Assembly: GCA_965222505.1 (NCBI GenBank)
Contig: OZ244956.1
Span: 4,278,001-4,342,000, forward strand
DNA from: G965222505 sp965222505
GTDB lineage: Bacteria; Bacteroidota; Rhodothermia; Rhodothermales; DATKEJ01
Reading direction: 5' to 3'
Length of the DNA: 64,000 bases
Shown: positions 1 through 8,245 of the stretch, in pieces
Layout of the letters: each line of letters starts with the position of its first letter
How positions within the stretch are numbered: the stretch's first letter is position 1
The notes under the pieces: generated by a model
The model's input: only the letters and a program-made list of their open reading frames with translations
What the model was told of the DNA's origin: nothing
Databases searched by the model: none
Program-made: the position numbers and the translations under genes

Positions 1-538
1 CGCTGGTTTCGACGTAGGAAATGGCGCCCAGTTGGGACAGCCCCTCTTCGGCACGGTAGGCCACTTCTTTTAGGGCCCGTTCGCTGACATCGCCATAGAA
101 CGCGATGCGGTACGTGCTTTGCCGGTTGGTCATTTCCTGCACTTCCGGGCGTTCTACCTCAACCGGAAAACTCACGATGCGGTCTATCTCCGCCTTGATG
201 TCATCAAGGACCTTGTTGACCTCGGCATTCCGTTTGAGTTCGGCGAAGACCGTGCCGACGTTCTCGGAGGCCGTGGCCGAAACTTCCTTGATGCCTTCAA
301 CGGCCTTGAGGCGTTCCTCAATCCGCTGGACCACGGACTCTTCGATTTCTTCTGGCGTAGCCCCTCGGTACTCCACCTGGATTTGAACCTGGTCCAGGCT
401 GAATTCAGGAAATACTTCCTGCACGATGCTGCCCAGGGCCACCACACCCGCAGCCAGGATGAAGAACATCAGCAAGTTGGCGGCTACACCATTTCGGGCC
501 ATCCAGGCGACAGCACCGCGTTGATTTCGGGTTTCCAT
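1..538 (-). CDS. RND efflux pump inner-membrane permease, N-terminal part (runs off left edge)
   Basis: First 179 residues of an inner-membrane RND (resistance-nodulation-division) proton-driven efflux permease; the gene continues beyond base 1. Translating the minus strand from the ATG at 538-536 gives METRNQRGAVAWMARNG, a first membrane helix at about residues 18-38, and then the start of the periplasmic porter domain (for example EYRGATPEEIEESVVQRIEE, the usual RND pattern just after helix 1). It is the fourth gene of a minus-strand set with tetR, an outer-membrane factor and an adaptor, so it should be the pump of one tripartite system. About 180 bp, including a hairpin-rich repeat, separates it from the adaptor gene. 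Substrate cannot be told from this part. Confidence 0.9.
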   Translation of the reverse strand, partial: METRNQRGAVAWMARNGVAANLLMFFILAAGVVALGSIVQEVFPEFSLDQVQIQVEYRGATPEEIEESVVQRIEERLKAVEGIKEVSATASENVGTVFAELKRNAEVNKVLDDIKAEIDRIVSFPVEVERPEVQEMTNRQSTYRIAFYGDVSERALKEVAYRAEEGLSQLGAISYVETS

Positions 539-585
539 AATGAGGCTGTGCTAAAAAGGTAAGGAAGTTTATTTAGCGTCCCGAT

Positions 586-704
586 GACCACCCCTGGCTT
601 TTGTTCGCACGGTGTGCACGAGCAAAAGCCGGTCCCCTCCTCGTTTGAGGAGGGAAAATTTCAGGAGCAACAAACGTAGTGTTGCTCCTGAAACAGGGGA
701 GGTC
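586..704. repeat. Three-hairpin intergenic repeat, copy 1
   Basis: The ends form an imperfect inverted repeat, GACCACCCCTG (586-596) and CAGGGGAGGTC (694-704). Between them are three stems: CTTTTG..CAAAAG, a central GTCCCCTCCTCgtttGAGGAGGG-type stem, and CAGGAGCAACA..TGTTGCTCCTG. A second copy with the same frame but different outer stems lies at 16756-16873 and a short one at 54894-54945. It sits between the adaptor and pump genes of one operon, so it is probably transcribed. Confidence 0.75.
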
Positions 705-718
705 ATGCTGGGCATACT

Positions 719-1948
719 TTACAAATTGGTCGTGGCGCGGCGGACGCGCATGCCTTCGGTAGCTGCGGTCAGTTCACTGGTAATGATGGCATCAATCGTG
801 CGGATGTCGCCGAGGACGTATACTTCATCCCCAATCTTCTGAAGTACCTGAATCGGTACGATGTGGACCAGCGAGTCGTCCTTGACAGTCCAGACTTCAT
901 CGTCCGGGCGCAGGGCTTCGCGGGGGATCGAGGCAAAGCGGTCAAATTCGGCACCCCCCACTTTGACCGTCACGTATTGACCCACCAACAGCGGGGGGGC
1001 TTGTTGGGCATAGGCGCTCACCTCGCCCGGTACATCGACGGCTTTTCCGCCGGAAAACGGACGCGGGACCCGTACAACGATGTCGATGGTTCGGCTGGAC
1101 GCATCGATGGCGGCCTCGGCCCGGTCGACGTAACCCGCCCACTGGTACTGTTGCCCACCATAGCCCATCACCACCTCGGCGGGGATTTGGACACTGTGCT
1201 GTCCGGCTTGTTTATCCCAGAGGCGAGGAATGAGCGCGGCTTCATCCGTGGAAAGCGGGACCACCACTTCGACTTCATCCGCGGCATAAATCTGGGCAAT
1301 GGTCTGGCCGGCGGCTACAAACTGGCCTTTGTCAACCGATTCACTTCTTACATAGCCATCGAACGGGGCTACAACCCGTGTGCGGGAAAGGGCTAACCTG
1401 GCGTTGGCCATCGTGGCTTCGGCCCGGGCCAACGCAGCTTTGGCAGCCGCCTGTTGCGGCTCGCGGAGGACCAGCCGGTTGGGGCTTGCCGTGTCGGCCG
1501 GGGTGGCGCGGCGGGATTGTTCGCGGGCGCGGAACTGTTCGTATTCCGATCTGGCAATGCGGGCTTCTTCTTCTGTCTGAAGAAGGTTGACCTGCTGTTG
1601 GGCCACATCGGCCTCCGCTTGACGCAGGGCGTTCTCATAGTCTGCTGCTTCAATGCGTACCAGCACCTGCCCGCGCCGGATCTGCCCGCCACTCACGAGG
1701 GCCGGGTTTACGTAAACCACGGTACCGCCGACCTGAGGGGCCAAATTGACTTCAGCCTTGGGGCGGACCGTGCCGCTACCGGCCACCATCAGGGCACCGG
1801 AGCGGATGTCTGGCTGGACGGTTTGTACGAGCGGCGTTTGCTTTGGGGGTGGGCGACGCGTTGGTTCAGGACTTAGCGCAACCAACAGGAAGGCACCCAG
1901 AAGGCCGATGGCCAGGATGCCCAGGATAATGAGGGTTGATCTTTTCAT
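719..1948 (-). CDS. RND efflux periplasmic adaptor (membrane fusion protein)
   Basis: 409-residue periplasmic adaptor that would link the RND pump to its outer-membrane channel. The N-terminus MKRSTLIILGILAIGLLGAF is an uncleaved anchor or signal helix. A split biotinyl-lipoyl-like domain is recognisable (VNLAPQVGGTVVYVNPALVS near residue 68 and RTRVVAPFDGYVRSESVDKG near residue 190), flanking a coiled-coil hairpin rich in Ala, Glu and Gln at about 105-185. Beta-barrel and membrane-proximal regions follow. The start lies only 3 bp after the stop of the outer-membrane factor gene, which implies co-transcription. Length is normal for the HlyD/AcrA-like family. Substrate is unknown. Confidence 0.93.
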   Translation of the reverse strand: MKRSTLIILGILAIGLLGAFLLVALSPEPTRRPPPKQTPLVQTVQPDIRSGALMVAGSGTVRPKAEVNLAPQVGGTVVYVNPALVSGGQIRRGQVLVRIEAADYENALRQAEADVAQQQVNLLQTEEEARIARSEYEQFRAREQSRRATPADTASPNRLVLREPQQAAAKAALARAEATMANARLALSRTRVVAPFDGYVRSESVDKGQFVAAGQTIAQIYAADEVEVVVPLSTDEAALIPRLWDKQAGQHSVQIPAEVVMGYGGQQYQWAGYVDRAEAAIDASSRTIDIVVRVPRPFSGGKAVDVPGEVSAYAQQAPPLLVGQYVTVKVGGAEFDRFASIPREALRPDDEVWTVKDDSLVHIVPIQVLQKIGDEVYVLGDIRTIDAIITSELTAATEGMRVRRATTNL

Positions 1949-1951
1949 GAC

Positions 1952-3502
1952 TTATTCAGCAGTTCCAGGTACCGCAGCGGGTATCATGTGGAGGGAAGGC
2001 ATAAGGGTTTCATCTGTCCAGCCGCCACCGAGGGCGCGATGGATGCCGAGACGGGCCAGGGCCAGATCCCGGTGGGCAGCGGACAGGTTGTTTTCAACAT
2101 TCAGGAGGGTGCGGTAGGCATCGAGGTAATCGAGGTACGTCCCAACGCCGCGCTCAAACCGGCTGGCTTGCAGGTCCACGGCAGACAGGCTCTCTGCCCG
2201 TTGATCTTCCAGGAAAGCATACCGTTCGCGTTCCTTATTGAAAGCCGCCAGGGCGCTTTCTGCTTCCTGGTAGGCCGTCAGTACCGTGCGGGTGTAGGCA
2301 GCAGCTTGCTGGATGTACCGGGCTTCGGCAGCATCCACATTCGCTTTGAGGCGGCCTCCTTGAAACAGCGGAGCCGCTAGGCCACCGGCCAGGGTAGTGT
2401 ACCACTGGTCGAGGTCCGTCAGGCTTTCCAGGGTGTTGCCTTGCAAGCCGAGGGTGCCCGAGAGCGAAAAGGTTGGGTATTGCTCGGCCTTGCGTGCCCC
2501 GATGCGGTACCGCGCCGATTCCAGTCGCTGGGCCGCAGCCCGTACATCCGGGCGCTGAGCCAGCAAATCGGCAGGCAGGCCGACGGGGACGGGGGCAATA
2601 TTTACAGTTGGTGCAAGGGTGTCTCCCAGGAGGGGTTCAAGTTGACCGGTATAGCGACCTACGAGCACGGCCAGGCGGCCTTCGGCATCAATGCGTTGCC
2701 GCTCCAGTTGGGGCAGGCCCGCTTGTGTATTGCGAAAGTCTTGCAGGGTTGCGTAAAGTTCAAAGGAGGTGATGAGGCCCCGGTTGTAGCGGTCTTCGGT
2801 CTGGGCGACGCGCTCCGTGAGCAAGTCGACCGTTTCCGAAGCGAGGGCCACACGGCGGCGCAGGTCCACGTTTTCGAAGTAGGTGGTGATGGTCTGGCTG
2901 AGTACGGCCAGCCGGGCGGCTTCCAGATCGGCCTCACCCGCCAGGTAATCACTCAGGGCTGCACGGGTGCTGTTGCGTACCCGGCCCCAGAAATCGAGTT
3001 CGTAAGACAGGCCAAGGGATGCCGAGTATGAGGAAAACGAAATCCGACGGGGGGGGGCAGGTTGTTGCGGATTTTCGTTATCGCCGCCGCCACTCAGGGC
3101 AGAGAAGAAGCCGGAGTTGGCCGACTGATCCTGGTTGGAGCCGTCTACCGAAGCCTGTACGCTCGGAAACAGCGCCGACCGTTCAATGCGATAGGCTGCA
3201 CGGACTTCATCTACACGGGCCACGGCCTCCACAAGGTCCAGGTTGGACGTCAGGGTGGAGTCAATCAGTCGGTTGAGCACCGGGTCATTGAAGCCTTCCC
3301 ACCAGGCAAGAGGTTGATAGGCTTCGGTTGTATCCGCTAAAGAGAAGTATTCGGGTAGGGCGTTCACCGGAGCTGGGGTTTGCACAGCCGGGGTAAAGGA
3401 ACAGCCGGTGAACCACAGCACCAGGAGCAGGACCGGTAGGGCAACACGCAGGGGCCTGTAGGAGTCATTGCGAGCATCCGAGAGGATGCGTGGCAATCCC
3501 AT
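1952..3502 (-). CDS. Outer-membrane efflux lipoprotein, TolC/NodT family
   Basis: Outer-membrane factor of the tripartite pump encoded by the neighbouring genes. After a hydrophobic signal with lipobox (LLLVLWFTGC) the mature protein shows two TolC-type repeats: long helices (YELDFWGRVRNSTRAALSDY) and the second-half hallmark (LPADLLAQRPDVRAAAQRLE). The start is uncertain. The frame is open up to base 3697, but residues upstream of the signal peptide are encoded by a repeat-like element (3464-3565). I use the ATG at 3502, itself inside that element, giving 516 residues. The native 5' end may have been replaced when the element inserted. The 3' end is 3 bp from the adaptor gene. Confidence 0.88.
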   Translation of the reverse strand: MGLPRILSDARNDSYRPLRVALPVLLLVLWFTGCSFTPAVQTPAPVNALPEYFSLADTTEAYQPLAWWEGFNDPVLNRLIDSTLTSNLDLVEAVARVDEVRAAYRIERSALFPSVQASVDGSNQDQSANSGFFSALSGGGDNENPQQPAPPRRISFSSYSASLGLSYELDFWGRVRNSTRAALSDYLAGEADLEAARLAVLSQTITTYFENVDLRRRVALASETVDLLTERVAQTEDRYNRGLITSFELYATLQDFRNTQAGLPQLERQRIDAEGRLAVLVGRYTGQLEPLLGDTLAPTVNIAPVPVGLPADLLAQRPDVRAAAQRLESARYRIGARKAEQYPTFSLSGTLGLQGNTLESLTDLDQWYTTLAGGLAAPLFQGGRLKANVDAAEARYIQQAAAYTRTVLTAYQEAESALAAFNKERERYAFLEDQRAESLSAVDLQASRFERGVGTYLDYLDAYRTLLNVENNLSAAHRDLALARLGIHRALGGGWTDETLMPSLHMIPAAVPGTAE

Positions 3503-3565
3503 ATTTAGGGGTAGGTGCCCGGAGTGGGATCGCCACAACCCGGCAGGACCGGGTTTCGCGATGAC
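3464..3565. repeat. Short interspersed palindromic element overlapping the 5' end of the efflux factor gene
   Basis: The outer ends are inverted: GTCATTGCGA (3464) and TCGCGATGAC (3565). Internal arms include gcatccgagaggatgc and aacccggcaggaccgggtt. This layout resembles REP/MITE-like intergenic elements common in Bacteroidota genomes. It supplies the start codon and the first residues of the current reading frame of the 1952-3502 gene. Confidence 0.6.
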
Positions 3566-3612
3566 ACGATGAGATGAGCGAGGTATAGCCATTTGTGTTG
3601 GCGGTATGAACT

Positions 3613-4254
3613 TTAGACGTCTTTGGCAATCGGCTTGAGGCCGTGGTACATCAGGTCGAACACATGTTGTTTGCGGGCTTCGATGAAGCGGTCCCAATCG
3701 GCACCGGCTTGTGGGTTCATGGTCGAGACCGTCGGTTTCATAATGAAGAAAAACAGGCAGCAGGAGATGGCCGAGAGCAACACCTGAAACGGGTCCATCG
3801 GGCGGATTTCGCCGCGTGTGCCGGCAGCAATCACTTGCTCCATAAACAGACGGGGGGGCGTGACTGTGCCCTGTTCCATCAGTTTGCGCAGGTGCTGGCC
3901 GAAGGTCGCGCCGCCGGTCAGGTTTTCGCTAACCATCACACGCATCAGGTCTACGTTTTTGCCGATATGATCGATATATCCGTCAATGAACCAACGTAGC
4001 CATGCCTCGAAAGGGGCCTCATCGGGGAGGCGCTCAGAAAAAGAGGCCAAAAAGCGGTGGAGGGCAAATTCAAACACGGCCTCGTAGAGTTTGTCCTTGC
4101 TGCGGAAGTAATAATGCAGCATGGCCTTGTTGATCTCCGCTGCGTCGGCAATCTCCTGCATGCGTGCCCCACCCTTACCCTTTCGGGCAAAGATCTTGAT
4201 GGCCGCCTCAAAGATGCGCTCTTCCGTTTCTGTATACTGGGTAATGATCTCCAT
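3613..4254 (-). CDS. TetR/AcrR-family transcriptional regulator
   Basis: 213-residue regulator, first gene of the efflux operon and probably its repressor. Residues 8-55 form the TetR helix-turn-helix (ERIFEAAIKIFARKGKGG, then MQEIADAAEINKAMLHYYF with the conserved LHYYF of helix 3-4). The rest is an all-helical ligand-binding domain of typical length. The outer-membrane factor gene follows about 110 bp downstream on the same strand, and a repeated CCATTTGGTT sequence with a perfect dyad overlaps its start region, consistent with autoregulation. The ligand cannot be inferred. Confidence 0.93.
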   Translation of the reverse strand: MEIITQYTETEERIFEAAIKIFARKGKGGARMQEIADAAEINKAMLHYYFRSKDKLYEAVFEFALHRFLASFSERLPDEAPFEAWLRWFIDGYIDHIGKNVDLMRVMVSENLTGGATFGQHLRKLMEQGTVTPPRLFMEQVIAAGTRGEIRPMDPFQVLLSAISCCLFFFIMKPTVSTMNPQAGADWDRFIEARKQHVFDLMYHGLKPIAKDV

Positions 4255-4275
4255 TTGGTTTAACCATTTGGTTAA
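4251..4275. promoter_or_regulatory. Candidate TetR operator
   Basis: CCATTTGGTT occurs twice in direct orientation (4251-4260 and 4264-4273). TTAACC-ATTT-GGTTAA (4260-4275) is a perfect dyad directly upstream of the tetR start codon (4254). Position and symmetry fit an autoregulatory TetR site. Binding is inference. Confidence 0.55.
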
Positions 4276-4343
4276 TCGAATTGAACACGTCTACGATGGT
4301 TGGGGTGATTGGTTTCAATGGGGGCAGATTTTATTAACGCCCC

Positions 4344-4371
4344 GTAGGGACATGGCATGCCATGTCCCTAC
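4344..4371. repeat. 28-bp perfect palindrome
   Basis: GTAGGGACATGGCA followed by its exact reverse complement. It lies 24 bp beyond the stop of the PorV-like gene and before tetR, so it could act as a terminator stem for the former, although no T-run follows. It may also be a dispersed palindrome family. Confidence 0.7.
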
Positions 4372-4395
4372 AACGTTTGGAACACGTGCCAGGAT

Positions 4396-5574
4396 TTAAA
4401 ACACCTCGGTCCAGAAATTCTTCGAATTGTGGCCAAGGGGGATGCGGACGGTGACGTTCCAGACGTCTCGTTCACCAGGGCCTATGGCAACCGTGCGTTT
4501 TACATTGGCGTAGTCCACCACGACGTAAAACAGGTCCAGCCCCCAACCCCATGTCTCCACGTTGCTCGCGCCGACGTCCAGAGAGGGTTTGATGCGGCCA
4601 AAGCGTAGGCTGAAGATGTCGAGCAGGGCCAGGTCCAGCCCTTCATGGCGCGTCAATAGGTCGAAGCCGGAGACTTCTATGAACTCCGGGTTGGCTGTGG
4701 TGCCCACATTGACCAGGACCGGTCGCCACGCTGAAGAGAACAGGGTTTCGACCGGGTCATCGGGTTCACCGCGTTCATTCAGGGCAGCCAGTACCCTCGA
4801 TTGGTTGGCATGCAGGCCGAGCCGGACCCAGGGCCGTTTGAACCGCCCGTCTGTTGTGGCGATTTGCAGCGAAAGTCCTGCCCGTAATGTCATGGGCAGA
4901 GACACGCGCCCGTGGAGCGCTTTCTCATTTCGGGCGGCTGGCCCATAATCAGTAACGGACCAGCCCAGGGCAGGGCGTAGCGTGAAGTCGCGAAAGACAA
5001 AGGGGTAATCAAATTGCATGCCTGCGTCCCAGGACCAGGCTGTAATTGATGGTCCATTTGAAATAACGCTTTTGATCCGGGTCAACCCCCCGCCGACGGC
5101 CAGGTAGGACGCTATTTGTTGGGAGATCGTGATTTTGTGGGATACTTCGTACTGGTCGGCTTCTCGGATTAACTGTCCGTTGGCATTTAGCACATCAAGC
5201 GTGCCCAGGTGAAACTCCTTATATTCGTAGGCGGCGCTGAACGGCGTGTAGGTCCCAGTGATCCAATGCTCCCGCATCCAGAAATCAATGCTGGATAGGA
5301 CGCTTTGGTCGGAGCTGAACAGTGGAATTGACCGGTCTGAGGCATTGAAATTGGAGCCGATCTGCACCGTTTTTCCAAAACCGATGGTCGCTGGGTTGAT
5401 GTGTTGGGCATCGGGATAGCCGCGCAGGGCCACGGTGGCCTCCCCGATGCCCAGGCTGCGGGCCGACTGGTTGATCTGCCGAAAGTAGAATCCGGCTCGT
5501 GCTACCTGGGCCTCGGCAGGAATAGACATCATCAGAAAAACAACCAGGAGCGCAATCGCATTTCTAGCAAACAT
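4396..5574 (-). CDS. PorV/PorQ-like outer-membrane beta-barrel protein
   Basis: 392-residue predicted outer-membrane protein. It has a signal peptide (MFARNAIALLVVFLMMSIPAEAQ) followed by a PorV/PorQ-type start (GFYFRQINQSARSLGIGEA and then HINPATIGF), the pattern of FadL-like barrels associated with type IX secretion in Bacteroidota. The remainder is alternating hydrophobic strands rich in Trp, Tyr and Gly, ending in a hydrophobic C-terminus. No other secretion gene is in the window, so a direct role in T9SS is inference. It could equally be a general barrel of the same superfamily. Confidence 0.7.
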   Translation of the reverse strand: MFARNAIALLVVFLMMSIPAEAQVARAGFYFRQINQSARSLGIGEATVALRGYPDAQHINPATIGFGKTVQIGSNFNASDRSIPLFSSDQSVLSSIDFWMREHWITGTYTPFSAAYEYKEFHLGTLDVLNANGQLIREADQYEVSHKITISQQIASYLAVGGGLTRIKSVISNGPSITAWSWDAGMQFDYPFVFRDFTLRPALGWSVTDYGPAARNEKALHGRVSLPMTLRAGLSLQIATTDGRFKRPWVRLGLHANQSRVLAALNERGEPDDPVETLFSSAWRPVLVNVGTTANPEFIEVSGFDLLTRHEGLDLALLDIFSLRFGRIKPSLDVGASNVETWGWGLDLFYVVVDYANVKRTVAIGPGERDVWNVTVRIPLGHNSKNFWTEVF

Positions 5575-5824
5575 GACACGGCCTCACCATCTGACATGGA
5601 ATTAAAATCTGTCCGATACCTCTTTGAACCCTTTCACGGATACTTGATTCCATCGTGCTAAAGATTCAAGGTACAATTCATCATTTCCCATTACATTACA
5701 TCCCGTACACCACACCGGATTCCTGAATATCTCCATGGCAACGTCAAATAATAGACTCCTTTCCCACATCCCCCCGCCACTGCACGTATTGCGTAAGATC
5801 ATTGCGTGTAACATACACCTGATC

Positions 5825-6215
5825 ATGTATCGAATTTTCTGTCTACTCGTACTCCTGGTTCTCCCCACCCTGGTCTCGGCCCAATCCCGCCAAACGCAAA
5901 ACGTATTCCTGATTACCCTGGATGGGTTGCGGTGGGAAGAACTCTACACCGGAGCCGATGCCGCCCTCATTAGGGATGAAAACTATGTACGGGATACCAC
6001 GGCCCTTATGCATGCCTTCTGGGCCGATAACCCTGAAACCCAAGTACATCTGGATCGCGGTACTCGGCCCGGATAGCCCACCGCTCGGGGAGCAGGGCAC
6101 AGCTGGCACGTTCTACCAAAACCAGCTTGCAAGCACCGTGGCTTCACTCTTGGGGCTTTCCTATACCAACACCCCAACACCGGGTGCGGCTCTCCCGAAA
6201 GTACTGGGTTGGTAG
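5825..6215 (+). pseudogene. Alkaline-phosphatase-superfamily hydrolase, internally deleted
   Basis: Both ends of one gene survive but the middle is gone. The first frame gives a signal peptide (MYRIFCLLVLLVLPTLVSAQ), the metal-binding start NVFLITLDGLRWEELYTGAD and a short stretch to about ALMHAFWADNPE. After a frame change near 6030 another frame gives WIAVLGPDSPPLGEQGTAG and FYQNQLASTVASLLGL, the usual C-terminus of this superfamily, ending at 6213-6215. Intact relatives are several hundred residues longer, so roughly the whole catalytic core between the ends is missing. Family assignment is from these two motifs. Confidence 0.75.
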
Positions 6216-6217
6216 GG

Positions 6218-6880
6218 TTAATCAGGATCGCAGATGCGGAAGCCGGGGTTCAGGTTTACGACGTGATCGCCGGGCCGGGCCGGGGTTACGGGGCAGTCAG
6301 TGAGCTTGAACGTGTTTTCGAGCCGGATCAGGCCGGCAGCCTCCATTTCGAAGATTTCGGCTTCGCTCAGGATGGGGGATGCGTACAAGTCCCGGGCATT
6401 GGTGTCTTTAATATCGCCCCCTGCGGATTGGTCGGCATCCACGCCCCAGATTTTACGGCCGGGGAAGGGTTCTGCCATCAGGTTGAGGCTATCGCTGTAC
6501 ACTTTCCACACCGCCCACACCTTGCCTGGTCTGGCAAAGACGTTGTTTTGTAACCGAAACGCATTATACAGCCCGAGGGAGTCCAGCGGGTTGGGCAAGC
6601 CGCCATCATTTTCCGGAACGGCGGGGAAGATATAGACCGGTATGCCGTCCTGTGTTTTACCTTGCGTATCGTCGTAGGGGCCGAGGTCCTCGTAGGTCGA
6701 TACGCAGGGTTCGTCACCCATAAAGCAGACCCCCAGAATCTTGGGCTGGAACGTGCCGTCAGGATTTTCCGTGGGGTCTTCGTCGGGATCTGAGGAGGAA
6801 TCACAGGCGGCGATGCCCAGCAGGAAAAAGCCGGTCAGGAGGCACAGGGCGAGCAGGAAAAGCGGTGATGGCGTTCGCAT
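6218..6880 (-). CDS. Hypothetical lipoprotein
   Basis: 220-residue predicted lipoprotein. I start it at the ATG at 6880 because the resulting N-terminus MRTPSPLFLLALCLLTGFF is followed directly by a lipobox (GIAAC) and an acidic Asp/Ser/Pro linker; an upstream ATG at 6955 would bury the signal. The mature part has no family I recognise. It ends 2 bp from the convergent phosphatase pseudogene. Cys pairs (GVCFMGDEPC and later DCP, RICDPD) suggest disulfides in the periplasm or at the surface. Confidence 0.75.
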   Translation of the reverse strand: MRTPSPLFLLALCLLTGFFLLGIAACDSSSDPDEDPTENPDGTFQPKILGVCFMGDEPCVSTYEDLGPYDDTQGKTQDGIPVYIFPAVPENDGGLPNPLDSLGLYNAFRLQNNVFARPGKVWAVWKVYSDSLNLMAEPFPGRKIWGVDADQSAGGDIKDTNARDLYASPILSEAEIFEMEAAGLIRLENTFKLTDCPVTPARPGDHVVNLNPGFRICDPD

Positions 6881-7130
6881 GGGGTTTACAGGCTGATGAG
6901 GTATGCACAAGGTTAACGCTGAACCACGGGCAAAGCGGAAGGGTTGTTCCGGCAAAATATGGGTTCTGGTCGGGATTGAAAGAAATGCAAAAAAACCCGG
7001 ACTGAAATCGTTGAGAATCCCCTACATGAATTGCAGGAATTCACCTACAAACCGTGTAGTGTGCCTGTTGTACGATCAAAGACATTGGTATGATTAAAGG
7101 CATGTTGGCTCATTGCATTCAACATAGCGG

Positions 7131-7523
7131 ATGGACATGATACGCATTGTACTGGCCCTGCTGTTCATCTTTCATGGTATTGCCCATCTGGTCGGCTTTG
7201 TGGTGCCGTGGCGTTTGACCTCGATTGAGGATGCGCCGTATCAAACAACGCTGTTTTCCGGGCAACTAGATGTGGGAGACATCGGGATACGCATTGTCGG
7301 CCTGTTGTGGCTACTGGGCGCGATTGCTTTTGGTGTGGTCGGGATTCTAGCGCTGCAGGAACGTCCGAACTGGCCGGTGTTTGCGCTGATTGTCTCCGCA
7401 TGCTCCCTGGTTTTGTGTATTATTGCTTGGCCGGAGGCACAGGTCGGCGTCTGGGTTAATATCTTGATTGTGGTCCTGTTGGTGGCGGTTCAGCAGGCCG
7501 GGTGGCTGATGATGATCTCGTAG
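7131..7523 (+). CDS. Small integral membrane protein, four predicted helices
   Basis: 130 residues and almost entirely hydrophobic. Helices lie at about 4-26 (IVLALLFIFHGIAHLVGFVV), 50-72, 78-97 and 103-127. The first helix carries an FHGIAHLVG pattern seen in small membrane proteins of unknown function. Flanked by non-coding DNA on both sides and likely monocistronic. No function can be assigned. Confidence 0.75.
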   Translation: MDMIRIVLALLFIFHGIAHLVGFVVPWRLTSIEDAPYQTTLFSGQLDVGDIGIRIVGLLWLLGAIAFGVVGILALQERPNWPVFALIVSACSLVLCIIAWPEAQVGVWVNILIVVLLVAVQQAGWLMMIS

Positions 7524-7578
7524 GCATGGCTCTGCTTCGGCTGGCAATCATAGACGCATATCGGGCAGCCCGTTCAAC

Positions 7579-8094
7579 TTAGATCAACAGTGCCCCTTCA
7601 TGGCGGAGGAGCCAGTTTTTGGTCTCCACACCGGCAGCGAAGCCGGTTAGTGCGCCGTCCACGCCGAGGACGCGATGGCACGGGGTGAGGAGCAGTACCG
7701 GATTTTGCCCGACGGCTGCACCTACGGCCTGATACCCCTTGGGGGTGCCGAGGGCTTCGGCCAAGGTACTGTACGTGGTGGTGGAGCCGTAGGGAATTTT
7801 GAGCAACTCATGCCAGGTGGCCTTTTGAAAATCAGTTCCTTGTACATCCAGCCGGATTTCAAAGCGGGTGCGTTCCCCGCGCCAATATGCATCAATCTGA
7901 TCGATGGCTTCCATGTTGAGGGTTGGGTGCGGGCGGATCTGACTCGGGGTAAAGTGCCGGTGCAAGCCGGTAAAAAATTCTGCTTCGGTTTCGAGGGGTA
8001 GCGTCAAGCGGCAAACCCCCTTACGGGTTGAAGCGATGTAGGCCGTGCCGAGGGGTGTGGTGAAGGGTGTCCAAAAGGCGAGGGGTGAGTCCAT
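7579..8094 (-). CDS. ogt: Methylated-DNA--protein-cysteine methyltransferase
   Basis: 171-residue suicide DNA-repair protein that would move alkyl groups from O6-alkylguanine to its own cysteine. The C-terminal half holds the active-site segment LLTPCHRVLGVDGALTGFAA with the acceptor Cys in PCHRV, preceded by IPYGSTTTYSTLAEALG and AVGAAVGQNP, both diagnostic. The N-terminal half matches the ribonuclease-like methyltransferase domain. No AraC-like domain is present, so it is Ogt/AdaB-like rather than Ada. An inverted ACGTAGAAC-type repeat begins 4 bp upstream of its start codon. Confidence 0.93.
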   Translation of the reverse strand: MDSPLAFWTPFTTPLGTAYIASTRKGVCRLTLPLETEAEFFTGLHRHFTPSQIRPHPTLNMEAIDQIDAYWRGERTRFEIRLDVQGTDFQKATWHELLKIPYGSTTTYSTLAEALGTPKGYQAVGAAVGQNPVLLLTPCHRVLGVDGALTGFAAGVETKNWLLRHEGALLI

Positions 8095-8097
8095 GAT

Positions 8098-8240
8098 CGT
8101 TCTACGTTAATATGTTCTACGTTCTACGTTTTGGTTAATTTGAGCGGTGGTGGTGAAACCCTCAAGTTCAAGATACACCCCGACAGTTCATCAAGACATT
8201 AAGGGATGAGAAACGTAGAACGTCGCACGTAGAACGTTCT
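8098..8240. repeat. Inverted ACGTAGAAC-unit repeat, copy A1
   Basis: Left arm about 8098-8132 (CGTTCTACGTT..GTTCTACGTTCTACG) and right arm about 8211-8240 (AACGTAGAACGTCGCACGTA..) are inverted relative to each other and fill the gap between ogt and the kinase gene. The interior shares a diverged stretch with copy A2 (10951-11089): caagatacacccc..gttca..gacatt..gggatgag against caagacacgcccc..gttca..gacatc..gggtgag. Confidence 0.8.
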
Positions 8241-8245
8241 GCATT

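Noticed and set aside
3613..3697. Overlap of the outer-membrane factor with tetR if the longest frame is used
   Set aside because: The extra N-terminus is repeat and tetR sequence in another frame; it would hide the lipoprotein signal.
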